Source of the DNA: Bacteroidales bacterium 6E
GTDB taxonomy: Bacteria; Bacteroidota; Bacteroidia; Bacteroidales; Prolixibacteraceae
Assembly (NCBI GenBank): GCA_001270045.2
Contig: DF970690.1
Span: 94,265-158,264, forward strand
DNA length: 64,000 nt
Reading direction: 5' to 3'
Under the pieces are notes generated by a model. It saw nothing but the letters and a program-made list of their open reading frames with translations, had not been told where the DNA came from and made no database searches. The position numbers and the translations under genes are program-made. Shown one piece after another: positions 1-8,844 of the stretch. Every line of letters begins with the position of its first letter. Within the stretch, counting starts at the first letter, position 1.

Positions 1-648
1 AAGGACCTGCATGAAAAAAGAAACCTGGTATTGGGTGCCGAAATGTTCGAGGCCGATAACCAGGAGGCCCTTACTTCCTATCTCGAAGACAGGATTGACG
101 CCAAAGGTCTCGATTCGATGGCTCGTCTCTGGAACAATTACAAGACCGATTACGCACCCCTTGTGGATTTTGCGAAAAACAATGACCTTCAGTTTATTGC
201 CACTAACATCCCCCGTCGATATGCCAGTATGGTATTCAGGGATGATTTCGAATCACTGGACCAGCTGCCGAATAATGAAAAAAGCTGGATAGCACCTCTT
301 CCCATCGAGTACGATCCGGAATTGCCTGGTTACAAGAATATGCTGACCATGATGGGCGGCGGCAGGGGTGAGACTTTCCCTAAAGCACAGGCCATCAAGG
401 ATGCCACCATGGCGCATTTCATTTTGGAAAACTTTCAGGACGGACAACTTTTCGTGCATTTCCACGGAACCTACCACACCGATAATTTTGAAGGCATTCT
501 ATGGTACCTGCAACGAAATAGGGCAGATTTGAAATATGTTACCATCAGCACCGTGGAACAGGAGGATATTTCAAAGCTTTCAGGAGACCATTTAAACAAG
601 GCAGATTTCATCCTGGTGATTGATGCCGACATGACAAAAACATACTGA
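1..648 (+). CDS. ChaN-like (DUF399) protein, 5' end outside window
   Basis: The frame is open from base 1, so only about the last 215 residues are present. The fragment matches the ChaN/DUF399 family (Tiki/haem-binding uptake superfamily). Near its start is the GAEMFEAD stretch, followed by a YASMVFRDDFESL segment. A histidine-rich FVHFHGTYHTDN motif lies near the C-terminus. A Campylobacter member, ChaN, is an iron-regulated haem-binding lipoprotein; function in Bacteroidota is not established. The N-terminus, where a lipoprotein signal would sit, is not in the window. The stop codon is 34 nt before rarA, so co-transcription is possible. Confidence 0.7.
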   Translation, partial: KDLHEKRNLVLGAEMFEADNQEALTSYLEDRIDAKGLDSMARLWNNYKTDYAPLVDFAKNNDLQFIATNIPRRYASMVFRDDFESLDQLPNNEKSWIAPLPIEYDPELPGYKNMLTMMGGGRGETFPKAQAIKDATMAHFILENFQDGQLFVHFHGTYHTDNFEGILWYLQRNRADLKYVTISTVEQEDISKLSGDHLNKADFILVIDADMTKTY

Positions 649-682
649 CAACATCATCCGGGTATTCTCACAATCCTTACAA

Positions 683-1957
683 ATGAGCACCAACCAGCCA
701 TTGGCAGAACGGCTCCGGCCAAAAACACTCGATGATTACATCGGGCAGGAACACCTTGTGGGTGAAGGAGCCGTTTTGCGCAAAATGATTGAATCGGGCA
801 ACATGGCTTCGATCATTTTGTGGGGTCCTCCCGGCGTGGGCAAAACCACCCTTGCAAGAATTATCGCCAATACCCTGGACAGGCCATTTTACAGTCTAAG
901 TGCCGTAAACTCCGGGGTAAAAGATGTTCGCGACGTGATTGACAAAGCCCAGAAACAACAGTTTTTTGGCCGGCCCAACCCTATCCTTTTCATTGATGAG
1001 ATACATAGATTCAGTAAATCGCAGCAGGACTCATTATTGGGTGCGGTTGAGTCAGGCACCATCATCCTGGTTGGTGCAACCACCGAGAACCCATCCTTTG
1101 AAGTGATAACTCCCCTTCTATCCCGCTGTCAGGTATATGTACTGAAATCACTCGACAAGGCCCATCTTGAGCAATTGCTGAATGTCGCCTTGACAAAAGA
1201 TACGGAACTCAGGAAGAAAAAAATCACCATTCTGGAGAATGAAGCCCTGTTGCGTTATTCAGGAGGTGATGCCCGAAAACTCTATAACGTTCTGGAATTG
1301 TGCATCAACGCAGATTCCAATGAAGAGATCGAACTAACCAACCAAAAGGTAACGGAGAGCCTGCAAAAGAACCTTGTCATTTACGACAAGATGGGCGAAA
1401 TGCATTACGATATCATCTCGGCTTTTATCAAGAGTGTCCGTGGGAGTGATCCGGATGCAGCCGTGTACTGGTTGGCCCGCATGATTGAAGGTGGCGAAGA
1501 CGTAAAATTCATTGCGCGCCGTTTGGTGATCCTGGCTGCCGAAGATGTCGGCCTGGCCAACCCAAATGCCCTTTTACTCGCCCAGAGTTGTTTTGACGCA
1601 GTCCACCAAATCGGTAATCCCGAGTCCAGGATTATCCTTTCGGAATGCACCATCTATCTGGCGACCTCGCCCAAAAGCAATTCAGCCTATTTGGCTATTG
1701 ATGCAGCACTGGATATGGTGCGAAAAACAGGTGACCTGCCTGTCCCGCTCCACATCAGGAATGCCCCTACCCAACTGATGAAGGAACTGGGCTACGGAGA
1801 CAAATACAAATATTCGCATGATTTCCCGGGTAATTTTGTGGAACAGCAATTCCTGCCCGACCAGTTAAAAAAGACAGGTTTTTACAAGCCTGGAAATAAT
1901 CCAACAGAGTCTAAAATTCTTGAACGACTGAAGTCATGGTGGGGAAAGCGTTTCTGA
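683..1957 (+). CDS. rarA: Replication-associated recombination protein A (AAA+ ATPase)
   Basis: RarA/MgsA is a clamp-loader-like AAA+ ATPase that acts at stalled replication forks. The 424-residue product has Walker A GPPGVGKTT at residues 48-56, Walker B ILFIDE at about 101-106 followed by the family's IHRFSKSQQD, and sensor-1 GATTENPSF at about 131-139. The C-terminal half carries the tetramerisation region, with the RGSDPDAAVYWLARM block typical of RarA/WRNIP1. Length is normal. It follows the ChaN-like gene closely and is separated from kdsA by 124 bp. Confidence 0.96.
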   Translation: MSTNQPLAERLRPKTLDDYIGQEHLVGEGAVLRKMIESGNMASIILWGPPGVGKTTLARIIANTLDRPFYSLSAVNSGVKDVRDVIDKAQKQQFFGRPNPILFIDEIHRFSKSQQDSLLGAVESGTIILVGATTENPSFEVITPLLSRCQVYVLKSLDKAHLEQLLNVALTKDTELRKKKITILENEALLRYSGGDARKLYNVLELCINADSNEEIELTNQKVTESLQKNLVIYDKMGEMHYDIISAFIKSVRGSDPDAAVYWLARMIEGGEDVKFIARRLVILAAEDVGLANPNALLLAQSCFDAVHQIGNPESRIILSECTIYLATSPKSNSAYLAIDAALDMVRKTGDLPVPLHIRNAPTQLMKELGYGDKYKYSHDFPGNFVEQQFLPDQLKKTGFYKPGNNPTESKILERLKSWWGKRF

Positions 1958-2081
1958 TCCAAAACACAATTCTTCGGCCAATGATTTCCTGCAGATTTGG
2001 TCTGGCATGTCATTTCTTTTTCGCGAAACTGCCCTGTAAAAATTTGACTTTACACTCTGAACGATTACAAAAGAACAGCAT

Positions 2082-2906
2082 ATGATCATTCCTATTGAAA
2101 AACTTAAGTATACAGATTCCGGGAATTTTTTTCTCATAGCTGGTCCCTGCGCAATTGAAGGGGAAGAAATGGCCATGAATATCGCGGAAAAGATTGTCCG
2201 AATCACCGATAAGTTGCACATTCCATATATTTTCAAAGGGTCCTACCGGAAGGCAAACCGATCAAGGATTGATTCGTTTTCCGGTATTGGTGATGAGAAA
2301 GCGCTCCGCATTCTGGAAAAGATCGGAACAACCTTTGGAATTCCGACGGTAACCGATTTTCATTCGGCAGAGGAAGCGAAGATGGCAGGGGCTTACGTTG
2401 ATGTGTTGCAGGTACCGGCCTTTTTGTGCCGTCAAACCGATATTCTGGTGGCAGCTGCCCAAACTGGGAAGGTAGTCAATATCAAAAAAGGGCAGTTCTT
2501 GTCACCTGGAGCGATGAAATTCGCCATAGATAAGGTCAAAGAGAGCGGAAATGAACGTATATTCCTCACCGAGAGGGGCGTCAGCTTTGGATACACCGAC
2601 CTGGTTGTCGACTACAGGGGTATTCCCGAAATGCAGGAAACAGGATGTCCTGTCGTTCTCGACATCACCCATTCGTTGCAACAGCCCAACCAATCGGGGG
2701 GTGTGACGGGAGGTCGGCCACGACTCATTGAAACCATTGCCAGGGCAGGAGTAGCTGTAGGTGTCGACGGATTGTTTATCGAGACCCATCCCGAACCGGC
2801 AAGGGCAAAATCCGATGGCGCCAATATGCTTCCACTTGATCAACTGGAAGGTTTGCTTTCACGCCTCATTGAAATTCGTAAAACCATCAATACCGTATAT
2901 CCATGA
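2082..2906 (+). CDS. kdsA: 3-deoxy-8-phosphooctulonate synthase
   Basis: KdsA condenses arabinose-5-phosphate with phosphoenolpyruvate to KDO-8-phosphate, a cytosolic step in lipopolysaccharide core synthesis. The 274-residue TIM-barrel protein has the family hallmarks FLIAGPCAIEG near residue 20, the FKGSYRKANRS segment that binds PEP/A5P, and the GVDGLFIETHPEP block near the C-terminus. Length fits the family. Its TGA stop overlaps the ATG of the next gene by four bases (ATGA), so the downstream Dabb gene is probably translationally coupled. Confidence 0.96.
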   Translation: MIIPIEKLKYTDSGNFFLIAGPCAIEGEEMAMNIAEKIVRITDKLHIPYIFKGSYRKANRSRIDSFSGIGDEKALRILEKIGTTFGIPTVTDFHSAEEAKMAGAYVDVLQVPAFLCRQTDILVAAAQTGKVVNIKKGQFLSPGAMKFAIDKVKESGNERIFLTERGVSFGYTDLVVDYRGIPEMQETGCPVVLDITHSLQQPNQSGGVTGGRPRLIETIARAGVAVGVDGLFIETHPEPARAKSDGANMLPLDQLEGLLSRLIEIRKTINTVYP

Positions 2907-3319
2907 GTAACAGAAGGAAATTTATCCAACGAGTGACTGCAGGACTTGCACTGACCACACTCCTTCCTTTTGGCAGGAAAGCCGAGGCAAAAGGAATCCA
3001 AATCAAAGGCACACTGGTACATCACGTATTTTTCTGGTTAAAGGATCCCAACAATCCAGAAGTACGTCGCAAGTTCGAAAAAGCCCTGGACGAACTCCTG
3101 AAGGTTGAAACCATCAAACTCAGCCATGTTGGTGTGCCCGCATCGACTGAAGAACGTGAGGTGGTTGACCATACCTATACCTATTCGGTCATGACCTTTT
3201 TTGATTCTAAAGAAGGACAGGATATCTACCAGGTACATCCGATCCACCTCAAATTTGTGGAAGAAAACAGCCATCTCTGGAGCAAGGTGATCGTATACGA
3301 TTCAGTCGATCTGGTCTGA
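2903..3319 (+). CDS. Dabb-domain (stress-responsive A/B barrel) protein with Tat signal
   Basis: The 138-residue product begins with a twin-arginine-type leader (SNRRKFIQ, Arg4-Arg5, then a hydrophobic stretch to about residue 28). It continues as a Dabb dimeric alpha/beta barrel (VHHVFFWLKDP ... HVGVPAS ... MTFFDSKEGQDIYQVHPIHLKFVEE). Dabb proteins are small ferredoxin-like-fold proteins with varied, mostly unknown roles. The leader suggests this one is exported folded, possibly with a ligand. The start overlaps kdsA (ATGA); a bidirectional terminator follows. No specific function is claimed. Confidence 0.85.
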   Translation: MSNRRKFIQRVTAGLALTTLLPFGRKAEAKGIQIKGTLVHHVFFWLKDPNNPEVRRKFEKALDELLKVETIKLSHVGVPASTEEREVVDHTYTYSVMTFFDSKEGQDIYQVHPIHLKFVEENSHLWSKVIVYDSVDLV

Positions 3320-3333
3320 TTAGCGGATCATGA

Positions 3334-3372
3334 AAAAAGGCGCAAAGGAATAAATTTCTTCTGCGCCTTTTT
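3334..3372. terminator. Bidirectional terminator between convergent genes
   Basis: An A-run plus GGCGCA arm pairs with a TGCGCC arm followed by a T-run, so the hairpin has a T-tract on either strand. It lies between the Dabb gene (+) and the DUF1080 gene (-). Confidence 0.8.
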
Positions 3373-3390
3373 GATTATAAACAACCAGCC

Positions 3391-4191
3391 TTATTCAGCC
3401 AAAACCTTAAGCTCAATTTTCCTGAAATCAGTCGGTGCACTTTCACCCTGGATAGAGATGGTTCCTTTTGTCAGAATCTTGTCCCCATTATCGGGCAGAA
3501 GCTTGAAATAACTACCATCCCTTTCATCCAGTTGCGGTTCGGTATATTCCATGACCTGTACGCCATTGATGAAATGTTTGATCACTTCGCCACCATGTAC
3601 TTCAATTTCAACGGTTACCCACTGGTCCCCATGGAAAGTTTCCGATGTGGAATTCGTGCAATGGTCGAGATGCAATGCACCATTTAACACGATATTCGTT
3701 CCCGGGGTACAGACATTGGCTGTAGTGCGGGGATTTTCACCATCACCGCCCAGGAGCTGAACCTCGATCGACACCGGAAAATCCTGATCCAGGTCCATGG
3801 TTTCGGGTCGCTGCCCATGAATCATGAAGCCATTGTTCCGGATGGCCCAACCCGGACCTCCCGGACATTGTTCTCCCACAAACCGATATTCGGCACGCAG
3901 GATATAATGCGAAAACTCATCCTTGTAAAACAGGTGCGCAAATTTCTCATCATATGCTTCATACTGGTCATACCTGACCTTTAGGATACCGTCTTCAACG
4001 CGGAAAGTATTTCCAAAATTCTCTCCCAATGGATATCCCTTGATCTTGACAGTCCAGCCTTCCAGGTCTTTCCCGTTAAACAACTGGATCCATTCGTCAT
4101 TCCCTTTTTTTTGGCTTCCGGAGCATCCGGCCATGGTCAACACCATAGCTGATAAAACCAAAAAAACAATAAATCTGTTCGTTAACCTCAT
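3391..4191 (-). CDS. DUF1080 family lipoprotein (3-keto-disaccharide hydrolase-like)
   Basis: The 266-residue protein has a lipoprotein signal ending TMAGC (Cys23). A single DUF1080 jelly-roll domain begins at WIQLFNGKDLEGWTVK, a very typical start for the family. Later stretches include ILRAEYRF, PGWAIRNNGFMIHGQRP and WVTVEIEVHGGEVIKHFINGVQVMEY. Some DUF1080 proteins of gut Bacteroidota have been shown to hydrolyse 3-keto-glycosides; others are untested. It probably sits on the outer membrane or in the periplasm. It lies 15 bp downstream of the tricorn-type protease gene on the same strand, so co-transcription is likely. Confidence 0.88.
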   Translation of the reverse strand: MRLTNRFIVFLVLSAMVLTMAGCSGSQKKGNDEWIQLFNGKDLEGWTVKIKGYPLGENFGNTFRVEDGILKVRYDQYEAYDEKFAHLFYKDEFSHYILRAEYRFVGEQCPGGPGWAIRNNGFMIHGQRPETMDLDQDFPVSIEVQLLGGDGENPRTTANVCTPGTNIVLNGALHLDHCTNSTSETFHGDQWVTVEIEVHGGEVIKHFINGVQVMEYTEPQLDERDGSYFKLLPDNGDKILTKGTISIQGESAPTDFRKIELKVLAE

Positions 4192-4206
4192 CTTTTCAGC
4201 GTATTA

Positions 4207-7200
4207 TTATTTGATGTCTTTTTCAATCCATTTCGAGCGATCCGGGGGAGTCGGAATTTTTACTTTCCTGACCGGATTTTGCTTCAGCTCCTCAAGCAGG
4301 ACTTCCACGGCCTTCTCGATGCCAGGATCGATACCTTTGGCCAGTTGTTCGGGCCTGTCAACAACCTCGATATCGGGATATACTCCAACACCCTCGATGA
4401 TCCAGCCTTCACTGTCGTCGAAGATGCCGAAGCGGGGAACAGAAATATATCCTCCATCCACAAGCCTTGCATTACCTGAAATACCGACCAGGCCGCCCCA
4501 TGTCCGGGTTCCGATCAGCTGACCGAGTCCCATTTTCTTAAAGAAATAAGGGAATGCATCTCCTCCTGAAGAGGAATAACCATTGATCAGCATCACTTTG
4601 GGTCCGTCATGGGCGATATTGGGAGCACTGTTGGGGACCAATCCGTTGCGATGCCAGTATACCAGCGTCTTCCGGTCAAGAAGGTCAGCCATCCTGTCGG
4701 GGATGAAACCACCACCATTATATCGGTCATCAATTATCAGTGCTTCCTTATCGTGGTATGCATAAATGCCTTTGTACAATTCGCGGTTACCCTCCACTGC
4801 GGTGTTCGGCACATGTATGTAACCAATCCTGCCGTTCGACAACTTGTCGACCATGGCCCTTCTTTCATTGACCCAATCGAGATATTTCAGCTCAAGCTCA
4901 CTTGAGATGGGTTCGATCTGTGAGGTACGGGCTCCGCTCCCATCAGCTTTATTGCTCACCGTTATCTCAATGGTACGGCCAGCCGTGTTTTCAAGGAATT
5001 CATAAGGATTATCCTTCAATGTAACTTCGGCACCGTTTATTTTGATGATATAATCACCCTCTTTTACGTCAACACCTTGCATCGTCAGGGGTGAACGTCT
5101 CGATTCATTCCAGTTCTCACCGGCATAGATTTTTGAAATCCGGTATCTTCCGGCAGAATTGTCAGCCACAAGATCGGCTCCGAGCAAGCCATTCTCCACT
5201 CTTTTCACCCTTTTGAAATCGCCCCAGTCAACATAGGCATGGCCGGCATTGGCTTCCGAAACCACTTCACTCAGGATATAATCAAGATCAGCACGGTGAC
5301 CAACAAATGGCAATAACTGCTGGTAACGGGTTTTCACCTCTTTCCAATCAACACCATGAAGGTTGTCAACATAGAAGTAATCCCTGAAGATTCTCCAACC
5401 ATCAGCATAAACCTGGTTCCACTCCTTCCGGGGGTCAATTTTCATTTCCATATGGTCGAGTTTCAACCTGCCGGCATCAGTCTTCTGTCCGGGAGCAATT
5501 TTTGTAATGCCAAAATCATTTCCCGATCGATACATCATGGTCTTACCGTCGGCGGCAGGAACCACGACTGAAACGCGGTCCATAATTTCTTCCTCTTTTT
5601 CATCCTCCACCTTATATCTCATCAGTTTTCCACCTGACTGGTACAACAGACCTCCATCCACGGCGGCAACAATCCTGTAATCGCCTGCTCCCCCCGGCAA
5701 TGCAGAGATTCGGTTATTAATGCCATCAACATCGATAGCCACTTTAACTTTCTTTGCCTCAGGTTTGTCGGCACCTTTATCATCCTTGGAAGCCTCCGGA
5801 CTTTTCTTTTCAGCCGGTGCGGTTTCCTTCACGGGTTCCTGGTCATTCTTGATTTTCCTGAGCGTGGGTCCGTCAGCTTTGAGAACTATGGCATATAATC
5901 GTGTGGCCCGGTTATACAGGTAATCAAACTCAAAACTTGAGAAGGCAAGGTTAAAGTCACGGTTTGAAGTGAAGAAGATATAATTGCCACAAACAGAGAA
6001 AACAGGAGAATCATCGGAATAAACATCATCCGTCAATTGAATTTTCCGCTTTTCGGGAATATTGTATACCCATATGGCTGATTGGCTATTGTCACTCTCT
6101 TTGGGATATGTGATCCATTCCGAATCGGGAGAGAATGCATAGGAACGTATTTCACTGGCAGCACCGTGGTCAACCTCGGTTTGGTTACCTGTAGCTACGT
6201 CAACCAGCCAGAGTTTGAGTGTACGGTCAGAATATACCAGCCATTTACTGTCGGGCGACCATTCAGGCTGGTATTTCCAGGCGGCCGAATTTTTGGTCAG
6301 TTGTTTTGGAGTGGCTCCTTTCTTGTTTTCAAGCAGATAGATTTCATATTCGCCTGTTGCATCCGAGAAATAGGTAATATATTTTCCGTCTGGTGACCAG
6401 GTTGGATAGATTTCACGGATTCCTTGGGTGGCTGTCAGGTTTTCGATCACGCCATTTTCGGCCGGGACTGAGAAGATATCGCCCCTTGCATCGAACAATG
6501 CCCTTTTGCCGGTGGGTGAAACCGCAAAACTGTGAATGTCATCCTTTACATTTTTGATATAAGGTACCAGGTTGGGATTGTCGAAGTTGATGTTCACCTT
6601 CACCCGGTTGGACTGACCGCTAGCCAGATCGAGACGGAAAAGCTGGCCGCCGTTTTCATAAACGAGCTGTCCACCGCTTCCGGTAGGCCACATCACATCA
6701 AAATCCTTATGAAAGGTCACCTGGCTTCTTTCCCTGGTTTGGGTATTGTATTTCCAGATATTCAGTTTCAAGTCGCTGTCGGAAGCGTAGAAAATGTCAT
6801 TTCCAAACCAGACAGGATGTTGGTCGGATCCAGGGAAATCCGTGATCTGTTCAGCTGTATTTTTCTCCAGGTCATAGATCCAGAGATCGGAAGCCCTGCC
6901 TCCCTTATATCTTTTCCAGGTGCGGAACTCGCGGTCAACAGGAGTAAACACTATTTTCCTGTTATCGGGTGAAAAGGCTGCGAAACCACCGTTCACAATG
7001 GGAAGCGATTCCTCAAGACCACCTTCGAGACTGACCAAAAAGTACTTCCCGTTTCTGTCACCGAATGAGGTACGGTTTGCCCTGATCAGGACCTTCTTGC
7101 TGTCGGAAGTCCAGTCGAGGACAACATTGTCGAAACCGCCCCTGGGTGGCATCATGCCTACCGAGTTATACCAGGTGAGCTGGCGTGGCACACCACCTTC

Positions 7201-7497
7201 AGCCGGGATCACAAAAATCTGTCGGGTTCCTGAGTACTCGCCTGAAAAGGCGATCCATTTCCCGTCGGGAGAGATCTTCGGGAACAACTCCATGCCTTCG
7301 TGGGAGGTCAGTCTTTTGGCATCACCACCCTGGGTGGGGACAGTCCAGACATCGCCGGCATATACAAAGGCAATCAGGTCTTTCTGGATGTGGGGGAAAC
7401 GCATCATCCGGGCATCCTCCATGGCCCGTGAAACATTGGAAGCACTGATAAACAGCACTATGGCAATAAACAAACGGATAGGATATCGCATAAACAT
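4207..7497 (-). CDS. Tricorn-type S41 family peptidase, exported
   Basis: The 1096-residue protein has an N-terminal signal peptide (YPIRLFIAIVLFISASNVSRA). It is followed by WD40-like/PD40 beta-propeller repeats across roughly residues 30-600 (repeated SPDGKWIAFSG, SPDSKWLVYSD). A Lys/Glu/Pro-rich linker lies near 570-600. After the tricorn core come a PDZ domain at about 770-870 (GVDVKEGDYIIKINGAEV) and an S41 protease domain with the nucleophile motif YSSSGGDAFPYFF and GTRTWGGLVGISG. Tricorn proteases trim peptides; the signal peptide puts this one in the periplasm. An ATG six bases further in is an equally possible start. The DUF1080 gene follows by 15 bp. Confidence 0.93.
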   Translation of the reverse strand: MFMRYPIRLFIAIVLFISASNVSRAMEDARMMRFPHIQKDLIAFVYAGDVWTVPTQGGDAKRLTSHEGMELFPKISPDGKWIAFSGEYSGTRQIFVIPAEGGVPRQLTWYNSVGMMPPRGGFDNVVLDWTSDSKKVLIRANRTSFGDRNGKYFLVSLEGGLEESLPIVNGGFAAFSPDNRKIVFTPVDREFRTWKRYKGGRASDLWIYDLEKNTAEQITDFPGSDQHPVWFGNDIFYASDSDLKLNIWKYNTQTRERSQVTFHKDFDVMWPTGSGGQLVYENGGQLFRLDLASGQSNRVKVNINFDNPNLVPYIKNVKDDIHSFAVSPTGKRALFDARGDIFSVPAENGVIENLTATQGIREIYPTWSPDGKYITYFSDATGEYEIYLLENKKGATPKQLTKNSAAWKYQPEWSPDSKWLVYSDRTLKLWLVDVATGNQTEVDHGAASEIRSYAFSPDSEWITYPKESDNSQSAIWVYNIPEKRKIQLTDDVYSDDSPVFSVCGNYIFFTSNRDFNLAFSSFEFDYLYNRATRLYAIVLKADGPTLRKIKNDQEPVKETAPAEKKSPEASKDDKGADKPEAKKVKVAIDVDGINNRISALPGGAGDYRIVAAVDGGLLYQSGGKLMRYKVEDEKEEEIMDRVSVVVPAADGKTMMYRSGNDFGITKIAPGQKTDAGRLKLDHMEMKIDPRKEWNQVYADGWRIFRDYFYVDNLHGVDWKEVKTRYQQLLPFVGHRADLDYILSEVVSEANAGHAYVDWGDFKRVKRVENGLLGADLVADNSAGRYRISKIYAGENWNESRRSPLTMQGVDVKEGDYIIKINGAEVTLKDNPYEFLENTAGRTIEITVSNKADGSGARTSQIEPISSELELKYLDWVNERRAMVDKLSNGRIGYIHVPNTAVEGNRELYKGIYAYHDKEALIIDDRYNGGGFIPDRMADLLDRKTLVYWHRNGLVPNSAPNIAHDGPKVMLINGYSSSGGDAFPYFFKKMGLGQLIGTRTWGGLVGISGNARLVDGGYISVPRFGIFDDSEGWIIEGVGVYPDIEVVDRPEQLAKGIDPGIEKAVEVLLEELKQNPVRKVKIPTPPDRSKWIEKDIK

Positions 7498-7573
7498 ACT
7501 GATTTAGATATTAAGTCCACTAATTTACACTGTTTGCGGAGATTGGGAAAGGTTGACCATCATAAATAGCAAT

Positions 7574-7603
7574 GGCGCATGGGATTATTGAAAATCATGC
7601 GCC
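7574..7603 (-). terminator. Stem-loop downstream of GH5 gene
   Basis: A perfect eight-base inverted repeat (GGCGCATG / CATGCGCC) sits 27 bp past the GH5 stop. It has no strong T-tract, so it could be an mRNA-stabilising stem rather than a true intrinsic terminator. Confidence 0.5.
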
Positions 7604-7629
7604 ACCGCCTTCGACAATAATTATCAGGA

Positions 7630-8790
7630 TCAATACTTTTGAAGAAGCGTAAGGAGTTTCTTGTCAAGCTTGTGACCGTGCCAGTCTTCGTATGCCACAT
7701 CCTGACGGCCTGAGTCAAGGATTCCGAATTCTCCCCTGAAATTCCAGATACCAAAACCGATACCTGCACCTGTGAGAATATCAAGCACATCCCCGAACCA
7801 GGCCAGGAAAACATCGTGGGGCGTGTTTTTCCAGCAGCCACATTCCCCGCAGTGTACACCTACACCTTTTTTGGTCAGGTCAATCCAGGGTTCGTAATAG
7901 TTCTCCAGGTCAGCACGACTGAATTCCCGGTCACCAATTTTTCCGGGCCATACCGGCACTGGATTCTGTTCGGGATATTTATTGGCCCACGGCGCCTGAT
8001 AGTGAGAAATCTGGTGAGGGAAGTACCCACGGCAACTTTGGGCAATGTCGAGGTCAATTATTTCAGGGATAACCGTATTTCCGACATTGTTTCCGTCGGC
8101 AACCACCAAATGGTTCGGATTGGCCTTGCGGATGGCCTCTGATGCAGCCTTTGCCACCTTTCGGTATACATTGCCCGGAACGGTGGAATTAGGAGAATGC
8201 TGATCATTCATGTCTTCCCGCATGGCAGGCTCATTCACAAGATCAAAGCTGATTTTTGAGCGGTCGAGATTCTTGAAACGATTAGCCCACATTTCCCAAT
8301 GGAAGCAGAATGCCTTCAGCGCTTCCTCGTCTTTCCACAGGTTATAAGGCTCGTGGAAACCGGCATTGATGCAATAACCGGGAGCCCTGTGCAGGTTGAG
8401 GCTCACATGCATGTTGTACTTGTTGGCCAGAAAGACCAGCTCCTCAATTTTATCGACAACCTCCTCATCAATGTGATAAACCTCTTCAGGTGTGATATTG
8501 CGGGTTCGGTCAATCTTCAGGTAGCTGGGATAAGCCATGGGAAGCCGTACAAAGTCAAAGCCCCAGTCGCTCATCCATTTCAGATCCTCTTCGGTGGTCT
8601 TGTTTCGTCCTCCCCCGTGGATCGGGTTAAAATAGTCGAGCAGGTTAAAACCCCTCCAGCGAGGAATCGGATTGACAGCAGCCGGAGCATTCATGGCAAA
8701 TGAGGACGACATGCCCACCAGGCCGGTCCCGGCAGCCACTAACCCGGTGGTCCTGATGAAATCGCGCCGGGTAAAGAATTTGTTGTTCAT
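7630..8790 (-). CDS. GH5-type glycoside hydrolase (cellulase family), Tat-exported
   Basis: The ATG at 8790 is preferred because it starts a clean Tat leader (FTRRDFIRTTG, Arg8-Arg9, then a hydrophobic stretch to about residue 33). A promoter -7 box lies just upstream. The rest of the 386-residue protein is a GH5-like (beta/alpha)8 barrel: GFDFVRLPMAYPSY, the acid/base motif SFDLVNEPAM with Glu187, and the probable nucleophile Glu316 in GVHCGECGCW. GH5 enzymes cut beta-1,4-glucans, mannans or related polymers; the substrate cannot be told from sequence. No SusC/D pair is nearby, so this is not a classic polysaccharide-utilisation locus. Confidence 0.88.
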   Translation of the reverse strand: MNNKFFTRRDFIRTTGLVAAGTGLVGMSSSFAMNAPAAVNPIPRWRGFNLLDYFNPIHGGGRNKTTEEDLKWMSDWGFDFVRLPMAYPSYLKIDRTRNITPEEVYHIDEEVVDKIEELVFLANKYNMHVSLNLHRAPGYCINAGFHEPYNLWKDEEALKAFCFHWEMWANRFKNLDRSKISFDLVNEPAMREDMNDQHSPNSTVPGNVYRKVAKAASEAIRKANPNHLVVADGNNVGNTVIPEIIDLDIAQSCRGYFPHQISHYQAPWANKYPEQNPVPVWPGKIGDREFSRADLENYYEPWIDLTKKGVGVHCGECGCWKNTPHDVFLAWFGDVLDILTGAGIGFGIWNFRGEFGILDSGRQDVAYEDWHGHKLDKKLLTLLQKY

Positions 8791-8814
8791 AGGATATAAG
8801 TTTGATTCTGAACC

Positions 8815-8822
8815 CAAATATA
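8815..8822 (-). promoter_or_regulatory. -7 box of Bacteroidota promoter before GH5
   Basis: Read on the minus strand the box is TATATTTG (consensus TAnnTTTG), 24 nt before the ATG at 8790. The -33 region is weak and overlaps the end of ftcD. Confidence 0.55.
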
Positions 8823-8844
8823 ATAAAAGTATAATTTACCTGAC

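Noticed and set aside
3391..8790. A polysaccharide-utilisation locus around DUF1080 and GH5
   Set aside because: There is no SusC/SusD pair, no hybrid two-component or ECF regulator, and the genes are separated by a tricorn protease; GH3 lies 42 kb away.
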